Of a stretch of 64,000 nucleotides of DNA, positions 48,515-56,857 are shown in pieces. A program made the position numbers and the translations under genes. The DNA comes from Promineifilum sp. Lineage in GTDB: Bacteria > Chloroflexota > Anaerolineae > Promineifilales > Promineifilaceae. Each line of letters starts with the position of its first letter. The first letter of the stretch is position 1. The DNA lies in assembly GCA_018058545.1 (NCBI GenBank), contig JAGOZU010000008.1, positions 1-64,000 of the forward strand, read 5' to 3'. Under the pieces are notes generated by a model that was not told the origin of the DNA, did not search any database, and saw only the letters and a program-made list of their open reading frames with translations.

Positions 48515-48709
48515 ATCGGGCGGCCGCCGGGTACATGCTCCGGCTGTCTTACCAGCCAGTGGTGTTCGTTCAGGATGCACCGGTCACATTTATAATCTCG
48601 ATAACCTCTATCGGCAATCGAGACGGCCAAACCGGCGCGTGGCAGAATTCCGGGACCTGCCAGGGGAGGTGAGCGATCTTGCCTCAAAGCCCATTTATAG
48701 GTAGGATAT

Positions 48710-49116
48710 GAGAGGCAAGTTGACCGGGTGATCGCGGTTTCGGTTCGCCGAAGCTGAGGAAAGTCCGCACTCCACAGAGCAAGGTGCCGGCTAACGGCCG
48801 GGCGGGGTAACTCGACGGCAAGTGCAACAGAGAGGTAAATTGCCGGGAGGGGCAACCCTTCCGGCGAGGGTGAAACGGTGGTGCAAGAGACCACCGGCGG
48901 TGGCAGCGATGTCGCCGGCCAGGCAAACCCCACCAGGAGCAAGGCCAAGCAGGGCGAAAGGCGGCCGTTCGGCTGCCTACGGAGTTGCTCGCTCCGTCTG
49001 ACGTCCGGGTAGGCTGCACGAGGCTTTCAGCAATGAAAGTCCCAGATAGATGATCGCCAGCGCCACGCGGTCCCGTGTGGTGTCCACAGAATGCGGCTTA
49101 CAGGTCGACTTGCCCA
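48710..49116 (+). ncRNA. rnpB: RNase P RNA (type A)
   Basis: Catalytic RNA of RNase P. The conserved CRI core GAGGAAAGTCCG with TCCACAGAGCAAGGTGCC and GTGCAACAGAGAG lies near the 5' side, and CAGATAGATGAT (P4 3' strand) near the 3' side, followed by ACAGAATGCGGCTTACAGG. The ends pair: GGCAAGTTGACC with GGTCGACTTGCC (P1). Length about 405 bases. Open frames antisense to it are not genes. Confidence 0.95.
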
Positions 49117-49173
49117 TCACGAGAACATGTGCAGTTCATGCCCTGTTCTCACTAATTATCGCGTGGAGAATCG

Positions 49174-49641
49174 ATGATGGTTCGTGTGTTGTTTATATGC
49201 CTTGGGAATATTTGCCGGTCGCCCATGGCCGAGGCCGTCTTTCAAAAGTTTGTCGATGATGCCGGGCTGACGGATAAAATCTCGGTCGATTCAGCCGGCA
49301 CGAGCGCCTACCACGTCGGTGAACCGGCCCATCCGGGGACGCGTCGGGTGCTGGCCCATCATGATATCCCCTACGACGGCCGCGCCCGACAGATCAATGC
49401 TGAGGATACGCGGAACGGCAAATCCTACCTGATCGCTATGGACAGCGACAACGTGGCCGAGCTAAACCGGCGATTCGGAGAGCTACCTTCCCTTCATCGA
49501 TTGCTCGATTTTGCCGACCATACATCCGTTCACGACGTACCTGATCCCTACTACAGCGATAACTTCGATTACGTTTATCGCCTCGTAGAGGACGGTTGCC
49601 AGGGCTTGCTCCAGACCATACGAACCAACGAAGCTATCTAG
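49174..49641 (+). CDS. Low-molecular-weight protein-tyrosine phosphatase
   Basis: 155 residues with the P-loop VLFICLGNICRSPMAEAVF (CX5R) at the N-terminus and the general acid in DVPDPYYSDNFDYVYRL. VDSAGTSAYHVGEPAHPGTRR is the usual family segment. All catalytic residues are intact. GGAGAATCG precedes the start (ATGATG). It is a stand-alone gene with no tyrosine kinase next to it; tyrosine-phosphorylated partners are unknown. Confidence 0.94.
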   Translation: MMVRVLFICLGNICRSPMAEAVFQKFVDDAGLTDKISVDSAGTSAYHVGEPAHPGTRRVLAHHDIPYDGRARQINAEDTRNGKSYLIAMDSDNVAELNRRFGELPSLHRLLDFADHTSVHDVPDPYYSDNFDYVYRLVEDGCQGLLQTIRTNEAI

Positions 49642-49749
49642 GCCTCCTTCATCCTTGCAACCTTGGAAGACAACAGCATTAGAAAGCATTCAATATCACG
49701 AACAGCATCGACCCGAAGGGTGGATGATCCATGAGGAGTATCGACAACT

Positions 49750-50928
49750 ATGCAGACCGCTAGCGAACATGATGTCATTGTGGTGGGAGCAGGGCCGGGA
49801 GGGGCCACCACGGCAACGGCACTCGCCCAACGGGGACATGATGTATTGTTACTCGACCGGCAGGAGTTCCCGCGCGATAAAATTTGCGGCGACGCGATCT
49901 CTCAGGGCTGCATCCGGATCATGAATGATCTGGGGATGGCCGACAAGGTGCGCGATGCCGTGGCCCGCGGCGAATTCCATCAGCTGGATGGTTTGCGACT
50001 GATCGGCCCCAGTGGCCAACTGGTCGAGTCTGACTTCAAGAGTGGCCCGAACGGAGAGGAATCCTATGTCGCGCCACGGATCTATTATGACGCGGTGATC
50101 CAACAGCATGCCATAGACAGTGGCGCGCAATTTCTGCAGGCCGAAATGAAGGAGCCTGTCATCGAGAACGGCGCCGTCGTCGGCGTGACGGCGCGGGTTG
50201 ATGGCGAGGTTAAGGCCTTTCGATCCCGCGTGGTCGTCGGCGCCGACGGCGTGACCTCGACGATTATGCGCACGCTTCGCCCCGAAGCCAAACAGCATGA
50301 GGACAAGCACCGCGCGGTCGCCCTCCGCGCCTACATCAAGGGATTGGATCTCTACCCGAACAGGGTCGAGTTCTTCCTCTATAATGACATTCTGCCGGGC
50401 TATGCCTGGATATTCCCGATTAGTGACAACGAGGCCAACATCGGATTGGGCATGCGCCTCGACCGGTTTCGCAACCTGAAGAAAAACCTGAAGAAGATGC
50501 TCCAGCAATTTCTGGAGATGCCGGCCATCCGGGAGCGGACGAAAAACGGCACCGACATTCGGGACATCGCCAGCTGGCAGCTCAGTTTCGGCTCACAAAA
50601 GAACCTGCAACATGCTTTCGATGGCGCGTTGCTCGTCGGGGACGCCGCCGGATTCATCAACCCTCTCACCGGCGGCGGCATTCACAACGCGCTTATCTCC
50701 GGCATCCTGGCGGCCGACACCATCACCGAAGCCCTGCGCAGCGGTGACACCTCCCGCGAAGGATTGAAAATTTACGAGCAGCGTTGCCACAAGGAGATGT
50801 GGTCGGAAATGCGCAAGGCTTATTTCTACCAGCTTATCCTGCTCAATTACCCCGGCGTGGTTGACAACCTGATTAAATATCTGGGGCGGCACGGCGGCGT
50901 GGCCCAGACTTTTATCAGCAAGTTATAG
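49750..50928 (+). CDS. Geranylgeranyl reductase-family FAD enzyme
   Basis: 392 residues of the geranylgeranyl reductase/FixC family of flavoproteins. N-terminal FAD site DVIVVGAGPGGATTATALAQR with LLLDRQEFPRDKICGDAIS, the second FAD region VVVGADGVTSTIMRTL and the C-terminal DALLVGDAAGFINPLTGGGIHNALISG. Such enzymes saturate isoprenoid chains of menaquinone, chlorophyll or archaeal lipids; the substrate here cannot be read from sequence. A menaquinone side-chain role would fit a respiring organism. Preceded by weak GAGTATCGACAACT. Confidence 0.9.
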   Translation: MQTASEHDVIVVGAGPGGATTATALAQRGHDVLLLDRQEFPRDKICGDAISQGCIRIMNDLGMADKVRDAVARGEFHQLDGLRLIGPSGQLVESDFKSGPNGEESYVAPRIYYDAVIQQHAIDSGAQFLQAEMKEPVIENGAVVGVTARVDGEVKAFRSRVVVGADGVTSTIMRTLRPEAKQHEDKHRAVALRAYIKGLDLYPNRVEFFLYNDILPGYAWIFPISDNEANIGLGMRLDRFRNLKKNLKKMLQQFLEMPAIRERTKNGTDIRDIASWQLSFGSQKNLQHAFDGALLVGDAAGFINPLTGGGIHNALISGILAADTITEALRSGDTSREGLKIYEQRCHKEMWSEMRKAYFYQLILLNYPGVVDNLIKYLGRHGGVAQTFISKL

Positions 50929-50951
50929 GTTAGGCAGAATTATCGGGCGAT

Positions 50952-51335
50952 CTAACTCGCTTCCGGCGGTGAGAGATGAGCCGACAGGAGCGTGGCTAAA
51001 TCAAAGATAGAGATACTTTTGCTGTAGAACAGATCGGCCCCGGCATCGAGGCCAGCCTGGCGGGTTTCCGGCCGTGAGTTGGCCGTGTAGATCACGATCA
51101 GCGGCGGGGGTGACGGGCTTAAGTCGCGAATCCGGCGACAGACCTCCACCCCGTCCATACCGGGCATCATCACATCCAGCAGAACCACATTGGGCCTATC
51201 GGCCGCGATGCTGTCAATAGCCTCCTGCCCCTCTCTCGCCGTGCGCGTTTGCCAACCGCTTCGCTCGAAGACGATCTGATACAGATTGGCCAGAGATTGA
51301 TTATCATCAACGATCAACAAGGACGCGTTCATCAT
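50952..51335 (-). CDS. Single-domain response regulator (receiver only)
   Basis: 127 residues, a receiver domain only: LLIVDDNQSLANLYQIVFE with acidic pocket, phospho-acceptor Asp in PNVVLLDVMMPGMDGVEVC, Thr in VIYTANSRPETR. The usual Lys of the last strand appears as FYSKSISIFD. No output domain, so it acts by binding a partner, or as a phosphotransfer relay. It is convergent with the preceding reductase and upstream of no kinase in the window. Confidence 0.92.
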   Translation of the reverse strand: MMNASLLIVDDNQSLANLYQIVFERSGWQTRTAREGQEAIDSIAADRPNVVLLDVMMPGMDGVEVCRRIRDLSPSPPPLIVIYTANSRPETRQAGLDAGADLFYSKSISIFDLATLLSAHLSPPEAS

Positions 51336-51391
51336 GCCGGTATCGGGCTAATCGCAACCCGTAATCGATTGTACGCCACTCACCAGATAAT

Positions 51392-51415
51392 GAAAAGCCC
51401 GCCGAATGGCGGGCC
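51392..51415 (-). terminator. Rho-independent terminator of the cold-shock gene
   Basis: GGCCCGCC-ATTC-GGCGGGC then TTTTC on the minus strand, about 58 bases beyond the csp stop. Confidence 0.85.
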
Positions 51416-51472
51416 TAACAATACAACACCTTGACCGGAATGGATTCCACTACTTGGCCGGCCGAACGAAAG

Positions 51473-51694
51473 CTATAGATGGCGAGCAACGACGTTTTGC
51501 GCCTGCGGACCTTTGCCCTGGTCGATTAACTCATATTCGACCTGGTCACCCTCAAATAAATTCCGATACCCATCACCCCGGATCGCAGAATAATGCACAA
51601 AGACTTCCTTCTCGCCCTGATCCGGATTGATGAAGCCATAACCCTTCACCCGGCTAAACCACTTGACAATACCTGTCTCCCGAAACATTTCCAT
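51473..51694 (-). CDS. Cold-shock-domain protein
   Basis: 73 residues, a complete CSD: GIVKWFSRVKGYGFINPDQG (RNP1-like GYGFI), EVFVHYSAIRGDGYRNLFEG (RNP2-like VFVHY), QVEYELIDQGKGPQAQNV. Binds single-stranded nucleic acid. The start may be two residues downstream (MFRETG). A long leader precedes the gene and includes a large hairpin, which suggests post-transcriptional control as in other csp mRNAs. Confidence 0.96.
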   Translation of the reverse strand: MEMFRETGIVKWFSRVKGYGFINPDQGEKEVFVHYSAIRGDGYRNLFEGDQVEYELIDQGKGPQAQNVVARHL

Positions 51695-51756
51695 TACCTC
51701 CGAAGCGCGCTTACAGTAATTCAGTTGGGGTCGATAGACTCTAGAGGTGGCGCTCC

Positions 51757-51799
51757 AGATAAAGCACCATTCCGGAGGGACGGAAATGGTGCTTTATCT
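51757..51799. other. Large hairpin in the cold-shock gene leader
   Basis: AGATAAAGCACCATTCCG and CGGAAATGGTGCTTTATCT pair almost perfectly (about 18 pairs) with a short GAGGGA loop. It lies 63-105 bases upstream of the csp start and 122 bases after the GNAT gene end. Lacks a T-run on either strand, so a folded mRNA leader is more likely than a terminator; both remain possible. Confidence 0.6.
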
Positions 51800-51920
51800 A
51801 CAGCAACTTCCAATACGTGGTGTAACGAAGATCCAATACAAGTGAAGTTAGGGCCAGATTATCATATCTGACCGAGAAGGGTCAACGGGCGTGAACCAGA
51901 ATTCACGCCTTCTTCACGCC

Positions 51921-52700
51921 CTATACACGGGATTTTCGAGTGGCCTGAATGAGCAGATCGCGCGCGCCCGTATCGACAAAGCCAAGACTTTCCGCCAGAT
52001 GAATCGACGGGCCATTTTCTTCAGCCACGACATAAAGCGGGGTTCGGCCGCTCTCGATGACATGGTTGCACAGGGCCGAGACGACGCTGCGTCCCCAGCC
52101 CTTTCGTCGATATTGCGACAGTGTGTTGACTGCTATTTCAGCGAAATAAGGCGATTGCCAGTTTAGCGAGGCGCCGGCCACGACCTCGTCCTCTCCCCTT
52201 TGCGATGAGCGGATGGTGTATCGCGGCAACCTCGACGGATCTTCGGAGCGCGTCACCAGGACATTGATGACAGGCTCGAATTGCTCCAAATCAAGCACGT
52301 ATAGCCGAAGCTTTTCTTCCGAATGGATCTCGAACAATGCGTCAACGATCGGGCGGTAGCGAATCGGAACATCCAGGATAACCGGCCAATCGGGGGTGAT
52401 GGCCAATTGCAGCAAGTCGGCCGCGGCCTGGGTGGTGTCGCTGTCGTTACCGGACGGTGCGTGATCGATCGGCAGCCGCATGGTGACCAGCGGTCGAAAA
52501 AGATCGATGCCCGTTCGCGACAGGGCGACGTAGCCGTCCGCGCGGCCGCCGACATGATTTTCCACCCCTTCCGGCCAGAGGATCAGCGTCGTCTTGGCAT
52601 CAGAATGATGGAACGCATAATAGGCTTCCATGGCATCTACCGGATCGCGCTCACGCAACAAATTCCGGATGGCCTGCCGCCTTGCCCTCAAGGTGCTCAC
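51921..52700 (-). CDS. GNAT-family N-acetyltransferase
   Basis: 259 residues. The C-terminal half is a GNAT domain with the acetyl-CoA loop QYRRKGWGRSVVSALCNHVIE and LYVVAEENGPSIHLAESLGF; the N-terminal half (AYYAFHHSDAKTTLILWPEG ... ) looks like a second, degenerate acyltransferase repeat. I placed the start at a GTG that overlaps the stop of the nucleoside phosphorylase gene (GTGA). Substrate unknown; the pairing with a phosphorylase suggests nothing specific. Confidence 0.85.
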   Translation of the reverse strand: MSTLRARRQAIRNLLRERDPVDAMEAYYAFHHSDAKTTLILWPEGVENHVGGRADGYVALSRTGIDLFRPLVTMRLPIDHAPSGNDSDTTQAAADLLQLAITPDWPVILDVPIRYRPIVDALFEIHSEEKLRLYVLDLEQFEPVINVLVTRSEDPSRLPRYTIRSSQRGEDEVVAGASLNWQSPYFAEIAVNTLSQYRRKGWGRSVVSALCNHVIESGRTPLYVVAEENGPSIHLAESLGFVDTGARDLLIQATRKSRV

Positions 52701-53461
52701 TCGATCCCTTGCAGCGTCTCCAAAGCGCACAACGCGGCGATATCGACCGCTTGATGGACGACCTCTCTCCCGGGCGCATAGGTGTCCATGCTCTCGCTCG
52801 TTTCCAGCACATTGCCGTCAACCACCAGCACGGCCGCCGTTGCCACACGGCGCATACTGCCGACCAGAAACAGAGCAGCACATTCCATCTCCACCGCCTG
52901 CACATTCGCCCGGCTCATCTCCCGATAATCGGGAACGGCCGGCGCGGCCACGCCGCCATAAAAGGCGTCTCGCGTGAGAACAAAACCCCGTCTGCGGCCG
53001 AGGCCCCTTTCCGAGGCTATCTCTTCCACAACACCCCACAAGCGGCGGGTCAAATCAAGGTCGGCCACGGCCGGGTAGCCATAGGGCACGACCTCGCGGC
53101 CGTAGCCGGTGTTTTGCACCGCGGCCGTGGCGACGATCAGTTGGCCGGGCTGGATATTCGGTTGCAAGCCGCCGCAAGTGCCGACACGAATAATGCGCTC
53201 GGCTCCAGCGGCGATCAGCTCCTCGAAGGCTATAGCCGCCCCCGGTGCGCCAATACCGTGGGAGCAGACTGTGACGAGCTTTCCACCGTAGCGGCCGCGA
53301 TAGACCCAATATTCGCGCTTGCGGCTGAGGATCGCGCTATCTTCCAGGCGTTCGGCGATTCGTTCGGCCCGCGCGGGATCGCCACAGACGATGACGGACG
53401 GGCTTACTTCACCGGCGGGCAGGCCGGTAATAGGCAGGGTGTCTGAGGTCACAGGTTCCAA
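52697..53461 (-). CDS. Nucleoside phosphorylase (uridine phosphorylase-like)
   Basis: 254 residues of the PNP/UDP family, splitting nucleosides with phosphate. SPSVIVCGDPARAERIAERL is the N-terminal motif; VCSHGIGAPGAAIAFEELIAAGAERIIRVGTCGGL gives the phosphate and base sites; VQAVEMECAALFLVGSMR holds the ribose-binding MEC; VVDGN follows. The pattern fits uridine phosphorylase more than hexameric DeoD. Coupled by overlap to the GNAT gene. Confidence 0.92.
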   Translation of the reverse strand: MEPVTSDTLPITGLPAGEVSPSVIVCGDPARAERIAERLEDSAILSRKREYWVYRGRYGGKLVTVCSHGIGAPGAAIAFEELIAAGAERIIRVGTCGGLQPNIQPGQLIVATAAVQNTGYGREVVPYGYPAVADLDLTRRLWGVVEEIASERGLGRRRGFVLTRDAFYGGVAAPAVPDYREMSRANVQAVEMECAALFLVGSMRRVATAAVLVVDGNVLETSESMDTYAPGREVVHQAVDIAALCALETLQGIE

Positions 53462-53525
53462 TCACAACGGGTGACGGCCATGCGTCGCCCGATAACATAC
53501 ACATCAACAAATCTCGACAATTACT

Positions 53526-54521
53526 TTACCCGGGTTCGCCCTCGTCGCCCAACACCTTATCAATGGCGGACATCACGTCATCGGTAAGTTGCGGCAAGAG
53601 GTCAAGCGCCTTGAGATTATCGTGAAGCTGCTCGACCCGCGACGCGCCAAGGATGACAGTGCTGACCTGCGGGTTCTTGAGGCACCAGGCCAACGCCAGG
53701 CAGGTGATGCTGGTGTTCAATTCCGTGCCGATCCCGGTCAGTTGGCGAACCTTGACGATGCGCCGCTGTCCTTCCTCGCCTTCGACGAACTCGCGGAGCC
53801 AGCTGTAATCAGGCAGGGTGGCGCGGGAATCGGCCGGGATGCCTTCGTTGTACTTGCCGGTCAGAAGGCCGGAAGCCAGCGGCGACCAGATGGTCGTCCC
53901 CAACCCGTAATTATCGATGAGATGGGCCAGTTCCTTCTCCACGCGAGCGCGACGGAACATGTTATATTCCGGCTGCTCCATCGTGGGGGGTATGAGGCCA
54001 TACTGCCGCGCCACGCCATAAGCCTCCGTCAGCCGATCGGCCGTCCACTCCGACGTTCCCCAATAGAGTATCTTGCCCTGCTGAATCAGATCAGTCATCG
54101 TGCGAACGAGTTCCTCCATCGGCACGTTGGGATCATGGCGATGGCAGAAATAGAGGTCAAGATAATCAACCTGCAACCGGCGCAAGGCATCGTGGCAGGC
54201 CTCGAACACGTGTTTGCGGTGCAAGCCGCGCTGGGTCGGCTTGGGGTCCGACATTGATCCCCAAAACACCTTACTGGAAAGGATGTACGAGTCGCGTCGC
54301 CAGCCGGCTCGCTTCAAGGCCACGCCCATAATCTCCTCTGACTTGCCCAAGGCATAAACCTCGGCATTATCGAAGAAGTTGATCCCGGCGTCGTAGGCGG
54401 CCGTCATGGTCTCCAGAGCCGCGTCGACGGCCATTTGATTGCTGAAGGTGACCCACGAACCATAGGAAAGGGCGCTGACCGGCAGGCCCGATTGACCCAA
54501 TCGGCGGTATTCCATACTCAT
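53526..54521 (-). CDS. Aldo/keto reductase (Kv-beta-like)
   Basis: 331 residues. Begins MSMEYRRLGQSGLPVSALSYG and keeps the AKR catalytic residues: Asp in NFFDNAEVYALGKSE, Tyr of that motif, Lys in LSSKVF, His in LDLYFCHRHDPNVP. WGTSEWTADRL and GLGTTIWSPLASGLLTGKYN are typical of the potassium-channel-beta/YghZ group using NADPH. The ATG overlaps the aceK stop (ATGA), so they are cotranslated. Substrate unknown. Confidence 0.93.
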   Translation of the reverse strand: MSMEYRRLGQSGLPVSALSYGSWVTFSNQMAVDAALETMTAAYDAGINFFDNAEVYALGKSEEIMGVALKRAGWRRDSYILSSKVFWGSMSDPKPTQRGLHRKHVFEACHDALRRLQVDYLDLYFCHRHDPNVPMEELVRTMTDLIQQGKILYWGTSEWTADRLTEAYGVARQYGLIPPTMEQPEYNMFRRARVEKELAHLIDNYGLGTTIWSPLASGLLTGKYNEGIPADSRATLPDYSWLREFVEGEEGQRRIVKVRQLTGIGTELNTSITCLALAWCLKNPQVSTVILGASRVEQLHDNLKALDLLPQLTDDVMSAIDKVLGDEGEPG

Positions 54522-56263
54522 TGATTGCCATTCTCCTGGTGAAGTCGTTGCTCGGGCTGGTAGGGGAATATGTGGGAGCGCACACCTTCCCGAATCAGCT
54601 CCTGTTCGTTCCGCCAATACTCGACCGTATAGAGGTCAGCGTGGCGGTGTTCAAATTCGTCGCGCAAATGTCCCGAAACCCCCAAAAAGTTGGGGAACTC
54701 TTCAGGAAATATATCATTGGCGTTGATATGAAACCAAGGCTCGGAAGCCAGTTCATCCTCATAGCGGCTTGAGGGCGGCACCCGACGGAAGTTGCATTCT
54801 TCCAACAGACTAATCTCATCGTAGTCGTAGAAGACAACACGGCCGTGGCGGGTGACTCCGAAATTCTTCAACAGCATGTCGCCGGGGAATATATTGCTCG
54901 ACGCCATATCCTTGATCGCCTGCCCGTAGTCACATATAGCCGCGCAAGCCGCCGGCTCATGGGCATCGCGAACAAAGATATCAAGCGGAACCACGCGCCG
55001 CTGGACATAGGAATGGGAAATAATGACCGACGTCTCGGTGATCGTCACCGTCTGGGTGCAATCGGTCGCCAGAGCCTCCAGCACCTCCTCCGAAAAAAGC
55101 TCGCGGCCGAACTCCAGATATTCAAAAGCCTGGGCATCGACCAGGCGACCGGCGCGATCCCGGCGATAAACCAGGTCATACTTGCCCATCACTTCCTTGC
55201 GCGTCGAATCCTTGGGGTAGTTGAAGAAGTCCTTGATGAGCTTGAAGACCATATCATAGCCCGGCATGGTGAACACCAGCATCACCATACCGCGCTGCCC
55301 GCGAGCGATCTCAAATTTCTCGGTGGTGTGGGCCAGATGATCCAGCAGGTCGCGATAAAGATCCGTCTTGCCATGCTTGTGATAGCCCAGCGAGATGTAG
55401 AGTTCGCCCGTGCGCTTGCGCGGCAACATGCTTTTCAGGAAGTGAACCAGATCGTACGGCCGCTCAACCTCAACGTGGAAATAGGAGTGGGCAAAGCTGA
55501 AGAGGATACTGATGCTGTTCTGGTCCAGCAAGACCGAATCGACGACGATGCCCCCCGGCGCGTGAATGAGGGCCATGGCGAACGGGATACGATGGGACCC
55601 GCTATAGATCCGACCGATCAGGTAAGCGCCCATCCCCCGGAAAAACGGCGAGCGAATCATCTCGATCCGATCGACTGTTTGCAACGCGCCAATGGTCTCC
55701 AGTTCGCCCCTGATGCGTTCAGCCGCCAGCTTCACATCCAGGTCCGCATCCCGATAAGGGGTATCGAAACCGAAGTCGTTGAGGATAGCCTTGAGCATGC
55801 CGTCAATCGAACCGGCGCGATCATAGAGACGGTAGACGGGAGACCGTGGCCGGGTGGGAGGCATCTCGTAATCGGTGGCGACGAACTCGATCTGGTGATC
55901 GACACCGACGGTAGTAAAGATTCGTCGGGTCGTCGAATTGAAGAACGTCTCCGCCAGCTCCCAATCGTCTCGCTCAGCGATCAGGCTGGAGTAGACGGCC
56001 TTCATGCTGGCCCAGATCAGCTTGTTCTCAACCCTGTCGGCGAGCAGATCGCGGATAGCGCTTTCCACCAGATCGACGATGCGCCGATAGAGGCCCAGAC
56101 GTTCGGCCGTGTCGGCCTGCAAACCGGCCCAATCCTGCGTGTCAAACCGCTCTTTGGCTCGTCCGGTGATCGCCTGGAACTGGGTATGAAAGGTGACGTA
56201 AGCCGTCTGGATGGTCTTCGCGCCAATATTCGCCAGACGGCTATCCGTCAGGCGTTGGCTCAT
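54518..56263 (-). CDS. aceK: Isocitrate dehydrogenase kinase/phosphatase AceK
   Basis: 581 residues of the AceK family, a bifunctional enzyme phosphorylating and dephosphorylating isocitrate dehydrogenase and so directing carbon to the glyoxylate shunt. The N-terminal regulatory half (IQTAYVTFHTQFQAITGRAKERF) and the kinase-like half are present: GKYDLVYRRDRAGRLVDAQ, FPGDMLLKNFGVTRHGRVVFYDYDEIS with the DYD metal site. AceK is best known in Proteobacteria, so transfer is plausible. The start overlaps the upstream Trm112-like gene (ATGA). No aceA, aceB or icd lies in the window. Confidence 0.93.
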   Translation of the reverse strand: MSQRLTDSRLANIGAKTIQTAYVTFHTQFQAITGRAKERFDTQDWAGLQADTAERLGLYRRIVDLVESAIRDLLADRVENKLIWASMKAVYSSLIAERDDWELAETFFNSTTRRIFTTVGVDHQIEFVATDYEMPPTRPRSPVYRLYDRAGSIDGMLKAILNDFGFDTPYRDADLDVKLAAERIRGELETIGALQTVDRIEMIRSPFFRGMGAYLIGRIYSGSHRIPFAMALIHAPGGIVVDSVLLDQNSISILFSFAHSYFHVEVERPYDLVHFLKSMLPRKRTGELYISLGYHKHGKTDLYRDLLDHLAHTTEKFEIARGQRGMVMLVFTMPGYDMVFKLIKDFFNYPKDSTRKEVMGKYDLVYRRDRAGRLVDAQAFEYLEFGRELFSEEVLEALATDCTQTVTITETSVIISHSYVQRRVVPLDIFVRDAHEPAACAAICDYGQAIKDMASSNIFPGDMLLKNFGVTRHGRVVFYDYDEISLLEECNFRRVPPSSRYEDELASEPWFHINANDIFPEEFPNFLGVSGHLRDEFEHRHADLYTVEYWRNEQELIREGVRSHIFPYQPEQRLHQENGNQ

Positions 56264-56703
56264 TCGGTTGGCGGAAGCTCCCGGCCGCCGGTGGGTCTCT
56301 TGCGGCCGAGACCAATGATAAGCAGCAAAGCCAGGAGGATCGCTCCGGCGACAATCAGGATGCGATAATCGGGATCATTGCTGACAGCGGCTGGACCGGC
56401 GCCCGCCGTGCGCAACGTGTCCGGGGCCGGCTCACTCGCCGGAGGTGGCGGCACCGGCAGATCGTCCACCGGCGTATCCTGCCATCTGGCGCCTTCCTCC
56501 ACGAGCATCACCGGGATACCATCCCGAACCGGGTACTTATAACCGGTATCGCTGGACACCAGCCAGTAGCCGCCATGCGCCAATTGCAGGTGACCGGGAT
56601 CCGTACCGTGAACCGCGCCTTCCTGGATAGCTTGCGGGTCGCGCAGGATTTCGAGCAGATCGGGGCTGACGGGCGACGGGTTTACATGTTTATCCTTGGC
56701 CAT
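56260..56703 (-). CDS. Cys-less Trm112-like domain fused to a TM anchor
   Basis: 147 residues. The first 70 resemble UPF0434/Trm112: DLLEILRDPQAIQEGAVHG, LQLAHGGYWLVSSDTGYKYPVRDGIPVMLVEEGA. The four zinc-binding Cys of that family are absent. A Pro-rich linker and one TM segment (about 112-132, ILIVAGAILLALLLIIGLG) follow with a basic tail. The gene overlaps aceK by ATGA, so it may work with it, but Trm112-type partners are usually methyltransferases. Confidence 0.75.
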   Translation of the reverse strand: MAKDKHVNPSPVSPDLLEILRDPQAIQEGAVHGTDPGHLQLAHGGYWLVSSDTGYKYPVRDGIPVMLVEEGARWQDTPVDDLPVPPPPASEPAPDTLRTAGAGPAAVSNDPDYRILIVAGAILLALLLIIGLGRKRPTGGRELPPTE

Positions 56704-56857
56704 TAGAATCACTCCCTATGCGTCCAACCGGGCCAGGAGATCGCCCGGAATATTTGTTAGTCGTTATACCAATGATACGCCTTTCAGGTTCAGCCTGTCA
56801 ATCAGGCCTCTTTCATCAGCGCGTGGGGTCTTTCCGGTCGAAGTGACCGGTTCGCCC

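Noticed and set aside
48436-49019. Open frames antisense to rnpB
   Set aside because: The region is fully explained by the RNase P RNA on the plus strand.
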